Shown in pieces: positions 60,566 through 64,000 of a DNA stretch of 64,000 nt. Below the pieces are notes generated by a model. The model ran no database searches, had not been told where the DNA came from, and saw only the letters and a list, made by a program, of their open reading frames with translations. The position numbers were made by a program, and so were the translations under genes. The first letter of the stretch is position 1; each line of letters begins with the position of its first letter. Origin of the DNA: Desulfuromonas acetoxidans DSM 684 (GTDB lineage Bacteria > Desulfobacterota > Desulfuromonadia > Desulfuromonadales > Desulfuromonadaceae); assembly GCF_000167355.1 (NCBI RefSeq), contig NZ_AAEW02000003.1:1-64000 (forward strand). Direction: 5' to 3'.

Positions 60566-60979
60566 TTACATGCAAGGTGCAGCGCCATTTTGCCCACCTC
60601 CGCCTCTACTTCGCCCAGCCGGAATCGGCTTGTTGTTAAAATCATCACTGAAAGAATCTTTGATTATTTGATGAATTATCGGACTGACGGCAACCATTGT
60701 TCCAGCCAAGACCAATTCCCAGAGTTTTTGACAGTCCTTATGTCTGTAGATCCTGCGTGTTACGCGATCTGGATGCTTTGGTTTGAATTGATGATAACCT
60801 TCGATCCAGCTTTCTAGAGCATCGAAAACTAAAAGCAAATTTTGACGAAAAGCTTCCCGACTTGCGGCCACTTCGATCTGCTCAAGCTGAGATATGGAAA
60901 AAGCAAAGCCATGCTCCAGTGTCATTTTCACAATCAGTTGTATTAGTTGCATTTCTTGCGCTGCAGAGTTGTACATCAT
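60566..60979 (-). CDS. Unknown protein between relaxase and DotA-like gene
   Basis: The 137-residue protein is helical in its first 75 residues, has one hydrophobic segment (KLWELVLAGTMVAVSPIIHQI, about 84-104) and a Gly/Arg-rich tail ending in Cys. ATG at 60979 follows AAGGA. It starts 9 bases after the relaxase stop. I do not recognise it; its position suggests a transfer role. Confidence 0.55.
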   Translation of the reverse strand: MMYNSAAQEMQLIQLIVKMTLEHGFAFSISQLEQIEVAASREAFRQNLLLVFDALESWIEGYHQFKPKHPDRVTRRIYRHKDCQKLWELVLAGTMVAVSPIIHQIIKDSFSDDFNNKPIPAGRSRGGGGQNGAAPCM

Positions 60980-60988
60980 GTTCAATCC

Positions 60989-62797
60989 TTATCTTGGTTT
61001 GAAGACGTTTGACTCATTATCCTGCTGCTGGCGGCGTTTTTGCTCCAAACACAGGCGTTGGACTTCAGCTTGCATCCTCGCCAACTGGGAAGCTTCGGCT
61101 TGGTCCTTAATTTCTGGGACTTGCGACAGTCTTTTCTCTGCCTGATGGAGATCACCGGAGTTAGGCAGCGTCTTCAATTTTTGGAAGGCGTCAGCCCTTT
61201 CGCTCCTGTTTTCCTGAATCAGCTGGGCGGCTCGGCCTTTCAAGTCGGTGTGACTGTTTTTCAGCTCTGCGCCGTGCTCTCGCAGCAAGATTTTCACTTT
61301 GCTGTCGATCAGCTCGACCCGTTCAGCCAGTTTCTGTAGTTCCTTGCGGTCGCCTCCGGCGAGGGTTTTGGAGGCAAAGGACCTGTCCTGGTATTGCCCA
61401 AGTTTGGTTTTGTACTGATCAACAACCTGTTTAGCCTCTTTTTTCAGTTCTAGATATTCGCGCTCAATCCGCTTAATTTCTGGATTTCGTTCCTTGTTCG
61501 CCATCTTCAAAGCGTCTTTTTCGGCGAGCTCCGGCTGCTGCAACCAGGTGCTCAGCTGATCACGTTCTTCTATCCCGGCTTTGATCCGCTCGATCTCTTT
61601 CCGAAGCTCGGCAATCAACGGCTTATCGCCCAAGGCTTGCTCGATGGCTTCTCGTTCCTGGTCGGTTAGATCGCATTTGATAGAGTCGGCCGGAATTCCC
61701 AGCAGGCGGGCTTGCCTGAACATTTCGGTATGGAAATCTTTATCTCCGCCGCTGACATCGAATTTCGTCCAACCTTTTTGCAAACCGAGTTGCAAGGCTG
61801 CTTTGCAATTGGCTTCCGAGCTACTGCTGACGGTGATCATGTTCTTATATCCATGATCCAACAAGGCAATCGCCTGCGAGTTCTGCCAGCGGAATTCCCC
61901 GGTCGTTTCGTTTTTAACCATGTAGTCGAGAGCTTGTTTATAGCGCTTCGGTTGAGTCGCTTTCGGCGGCTTCGCAGAAATGTCTTTTTCGATCTGAGCA
62001 AGCAGCTTTTCTGCCTGCTGCAGCTGAGCAATGCGCTGATTTATTTTTTCGATTTCTTTGTTCAACTGCCCTCTCTCCGTTTCTTTGCCTTGCCTCTCCA
62101 TGTTCGTCGCCGTTGGCCCTTCGTGCATGGTCGCCACTCGATCAATTCCCTGCGCTACTAACGTTCGCCGGTCAATACGAATATCTAAACCTTCGCGCTC
62201 CAATTCAGCATTGCAGACTCGCTCCCAGGTGTCGCGCATCCACTCGGCGGGGTCTTCATATTTGCTTCCTCCTGGTTTGCGTTTCTTGCAGGCGATGGGG
62301 TCAAGCTCGACAACCTTGTTGCCGAGACTTCCATCCTTTAAAATCTCACAAGCACTGTAGAGGATGTGCGAGTGATGGTTGCGGGGATCGCCGTATTCTT
62401 TTTGTCGCATGTCGTTTGTCGGCCGATGCCTGGCTAAATCGGTCGCAACGTTGTACTTTTCGCGGATCGCCTTCGCCATATTTCGGGCAGCGCGGTTTTT
62501 TCCCTTGTCGCTTAGCTGGTGAGGGATTGCGATTTCACATTCCCGGCTCGTCACGGCGTTGTCTTTTGTAAAATTCACTTCAACTGAATTCCAAAAATCC
62601 TGCCTGCTGATTTCCTGCCCACCGGGCAGGGTGAGTTCGGCGAACTCAATTCCTTTTTTTCTCCGGTAGTCGTAGGTTTCACCGGTTCGGTGATCTTCGA
62701 TTTTCTCCCCGGCCCGATAGGCCGCTTTTCCGCAGGAACTGGGGCCTTTGGACCGATTGAAAGCCTTCAAGCTGCAGTGAAAAAACCCTTTTTCCAT
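60989..62797 (-). CDS. MobA/MobL-family (MobQ) relaxase with LPD7-like domain
   Basis: The 602-residue protein should nick oriT and lead the DNA strand to a recipient. Its N-terminal relaxase domain has FFHCSLKAFNRSKG, catalytic Tyr27 in SCGKAAYRAG, and the metal-binding HHSHIL (His141, His142, His144). A middle coiled coil (about 230-280) leads to an LPD7-like block (about 300-390: RWQNSQAIALLDHGYKN, KGWTKFDVSGGDKDF). The rest is a long helical, charged tail. ATG at 62797 has AAAGGA upstream. oriT lies just upstream of it. Confidence 0.9.
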   Translation of the reverse strand: MEKGFFHCSLKAFNRSKGPSSCGKAAYRAGEKIEDHRTGETYDYRRKKGIEFAELTLPGGQEISRQDFWNSVEVNFTKDNAVTSRECEIAIPHQLSDKGKNRAARNMAKAIREKYNVATDLARHRPTNDMRQKEYGDPRNHHSHILYSACEILKDGSLGNKVVELDPIACKKRKPGGSKYEDPAEWMRDTWERVCNAELEREGLDIRIDRRTLVAQGIDRVATMHEGPTATNMERQGKETERGQLNKEIEKINQRIAQLQQAEKLLAQIEKDISAKPPKATQPKRYKQALDYMVKNETTGEFRWQNSQAIALLDHGYKNMITVSSSSEANCKAALQLGLQKGWTKFDVSGGDKDFHTEMFRQARLLGIPADSIKCDLTDQEREAIEQALGDKPLIAELRKEIERIKAGIEERDQLSTWLQQPELAEKDALKMANKERNPEIKRIEREYLELKKEAKQVVDQYKTKLGQYQDRSFASKTLAGGDRKELQKLAERVELIDSKVKILLREHGAELKNSHTDLKGRAAQLIQENRSERADAFQKLKTLPNSGDLHQAEKRLSQVPEIKDQAEASQLARMQAEVQRLCLEQKRRQQQDNESNVFKPR

Positions 62798-62839
62798 TAC
62801 TGACAAATCCTTTGATTTGGCTTTTGGTTTTCGGCGCAG

Positions 62840-62910
62840 CCCGCACGTGAACTCGAAGAGTTCACTCTAAGTGCGCCCTTCTGAACTTCGCTTCGCTCGT
62901 TCAGTGCGGG
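62840..62910. other. oriT: Origin of transfer, RSF1010 type
   Basis: GTGAACTC (62847-62854) and GAGTTCAC (62858-62865) form a perfect 8-bp hairpin with a 3-base loop. Three bases on is TAAGTGCGCCCT (62868-62879), the conserved nick region of RSF1010/R1162-type oriTs; by analogy, cutting is between G62875 and C62876. An outer inverted repeat CCCGCAC (62840-62846)/GTGCGGG (62904-62910) encloses both, with another hairpin (CTGAAC/GTTCAG, 62881-62904). It lies between the relaxase and the TraD-like gene. Nick position is inferred by homology. Confidence 0.88.
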
Positions 62911-62933
62911 TCAACCACACCAGCGGCGACGGT

Positions 62934-63212
62934 TTAAATTTGCTGCGGTGTCGATTTATTGATTGGCTGCAAACCAAATAATTCTCGGTCCCTGTCGTTA
63001 TTTAGGTAATCATTTAGTTGCCGAATTAGCTTCACTCTAAAATCTGGGTCGGCTTTTGCCCGGCTGATAAAAAATGAACCAACCAAAATCTTGCGGCGGG
63101 TATCTTTCTTGCGTTCTGCTCCTGCAATTTTATTTTTTAGCTTGGCGAGTTTCGCTTTTTCCTGCTCGATCTTTTTCTGTTGTTTTGCTATTTGTTCGTT
63201 GACGTTATTCAC
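62934..63212 (-). CDS. TraD-like conjugation accessory protein
   Basis: The 92-residue, basic protein has a coiled-coil N-terminus (EQIAKQQKKIEQEKAKLAKL) and ERKKDTRRKILVGSFFI, which fits the small TraD proteins of MobQ plasmids. Such proteins lie next to oriT and help the relaxosome. It is transcribed in the same direction as the relaxase and flanks oriT. It overlaps the upstream gene by 4 bases. Confidence 0.7.
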   Translation of the reverse strand: MNNVNEQIAKQQKKIEQEKAKLAKLKNKIAGAERKKDTRRKILVGSFFISRAKADPDFRVKLIRQLNDYLNNDRDRELFGLQPINKSTPQQI

Positions 63213-63520
63213 AGCCCCACCTCGTCATGCTCTTTTTCGATTTCGTCGATTTCATTTTGATCAGCTTTGAAAATTCGGATTCTTACCTTACCGAACAACA
63301 AGGCAAAACTTGGCGCTGACCAAAAAAATAGCCATCCAAACCACCAATAAGTAGGCTGGACCTCTTGCCAGTTGTACCTCGCGGCGCTGCAAGCATCTAG
63401 AAGCGGTTGCAGAGCGTGTTTTGCAGCCAGATCACCCGCAACCGCTGCTGAGATCATGGCTGCGAGTAAGAAAGCGAAAATCACCCCTGTGGCTGCTCCT
63501 TTTAGATCAATGCAAATCAT
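63209..63520 (-). CDS. Small membrane protein of transfer region
   Basis: The 103-residue protein has two hydrophobic segments (about 10-28 and 58-76) joined by an extracytoplasmic loop (about 29-57) and a charged cytoplasmic tail. No family recognised. It overlaps its neighbours by 4 and 14 bases, so is part of the same operon. Confidence 0.55.
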   Translation of the reverse strand: MICIDLKGAATGVIFAFLLAAMISAAVAGDLAAKHALQPLLDACSAARYNWQEVQPTYWWFGWLFFWSAPSFALLFGKVRIRIFKADQNEIDEIEKEHDEVGL

Positions 63521-64000
63521 TGTTTTCTCCTGCTATCTGTTTCATTATTTTTCTTATCTGACTTCTACCTTTTTTTAATTCTGAGTCTGTTATCCCTTTA
63601 TTTTGCAACTCGGGTTGTTTTCGAGTCGCAGACTCTAATAATTTCTTTTTTTCACTTTCACGCCACCTATATAGCTGCTTTCTGTCTATCGCTGATAAAT
63701 CCCCCTGGCTGGCCAGGCGGCGTTTTATTTTTGCCTGAAAAGCATCAGGATCATCGTTCACGCTGCTATATTTTTTGTGCTTAACTGCCAAACGGACGTA
63801 ATCATCTATTTCCAGCTTCGCAGCATGATTATCGTGCACCTTGGCATCCCCTTTTCTTATCATTTTCCTAGATTTTTTCTGATCAAGATAATCCCGATAA
63901 ATATCTAACAGTTTCGAGGTGTTAAGTTGATAACCATTACTTGTTCTGCCACCGTCTTGACGATAGCGAGGCTCAGTAGTCAGCCAGTTTTCTCTTCTCA
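63507..64000 (-). CDS. Partial helix-turn-helix-like protein (5' end beyond the window)
   Basis: The frame is open to the right edge. Before the first internal ATG (63863) it reads WLTTEPRYRQDGGRTSNGYQL then LNTSKLLDIYRDYLDQKK, so the true start is beyond 64000. The R-x-x-D-G-x-x-T-S-N-x-Y-x-L pattern is typical of helix-turn-helix proteins of plasmids and phages, including replication initiators. The C-terminal part is charged and helical. A role in replication or regulation is likely but not certain. Confidence 0.6.
   Translation of the reverse strand, partial: RRENWLTTEPRYRQDGGRTSNGYQLNTSKLLDIYRDYLDQKKSRKMIRKGDAKVHDNHAAKLEIDDYVRLAVKHKKYSSVNDDPDAFQAKIKRRLASQGDLSAIDRKQLYRWRESEKKKLLESATRKQPELQNKGITDSELKKGRSQIRKIMKQIAGENNDLH

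Overview
This 64 kb window looks like a Gram-negative Desulfuromonadales chromosome (Desulfuromonas/Pelobacter/Geobacter relatives). It is inferred from the gene order leuA-leuCD-leuB-asd-truA, rpsB-tsf-pyrH-frr-uppS-cdsA-dxr-rseP and hpf-rpoN-lptB-lptA-lptC-kds, and from a T-box-controlled leuA, a mannose-type PTS next to HPr kinase and RapZ, and LPS/Kdo genes. No rRNA gene is present, so the genus is not settled.

Positions 1-51,350 are ordinary host chromosome, almost all on the minus strand. From the left: truA, a catalytically degenerate asd paralogue, asd, leuB, leuD, leuC and leuA. leuA is preceded by a tRNA-Leu-sensing T-box leader with a CTC specifier codon. Then come phospholipid synthesis (psd-pssA), branched-chain amino acids (ilvD-ilvB-ilvN), and tsaB with the rseP-dxr-cdsA-uppS-frr-pyrH-tsf-rpsB block. 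lptF-lptG run the other way. After them are ahcY, a glycosyltransferase and metK, then a PTS block: ptsI, ptsH, mannose-family IIA/IIB/IIC/IID, rapZ, hprK and ptsN. Next are hpf, an apparently frameshifted rpoN, the LPS export and Kdo block (lptB-lptA-lptC-kdsC-kdsD-kdsA-pyrG-kdsB), a Fur-family regulator, a TlpA-like lipoprotein, a PrmA-like methyltransferase, and a large sensor protein with GGDEF and EAL domains.

From about 51,920 to the right edge lies an integrated mobile element. Its left end is a 60-bp 3' fragment of tRNA-Leu(TAA), next to a tyrosine integrase. The cargo includes an AT-rich two-gene Pycsar anti-phage module (pyrimidine cyclase plus membrane effector), an unknown gene just upstream of it, a divergent protein with four 26-residue repeats and a C-terminal SH3-like domain, and an exported EndoG/NUC-type nuclease. 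The transfer part has a DotA/TraY-type membrane protein, a MobA/MobL (MobQ) relaxase with an LPD7-like domain, and a TraD-like accessory protein. An RSF1010-type oriT lies between the relaxase and traD: a hairpin followed by TAAGTGCGCCCT. The element runs off the right edge inside a gene for a probable helix-turn-helix protein, so its right end, which should carry the intact tRNA-Leu, is not seen.

The most noteworthy content is this tRNA-Leu-borne transferable element. It carries a Pycsar module with neighbouring unknown genes, and it combines an IncI/Dot-type transfer protein with an RSF1010-type relaxase and oriT.
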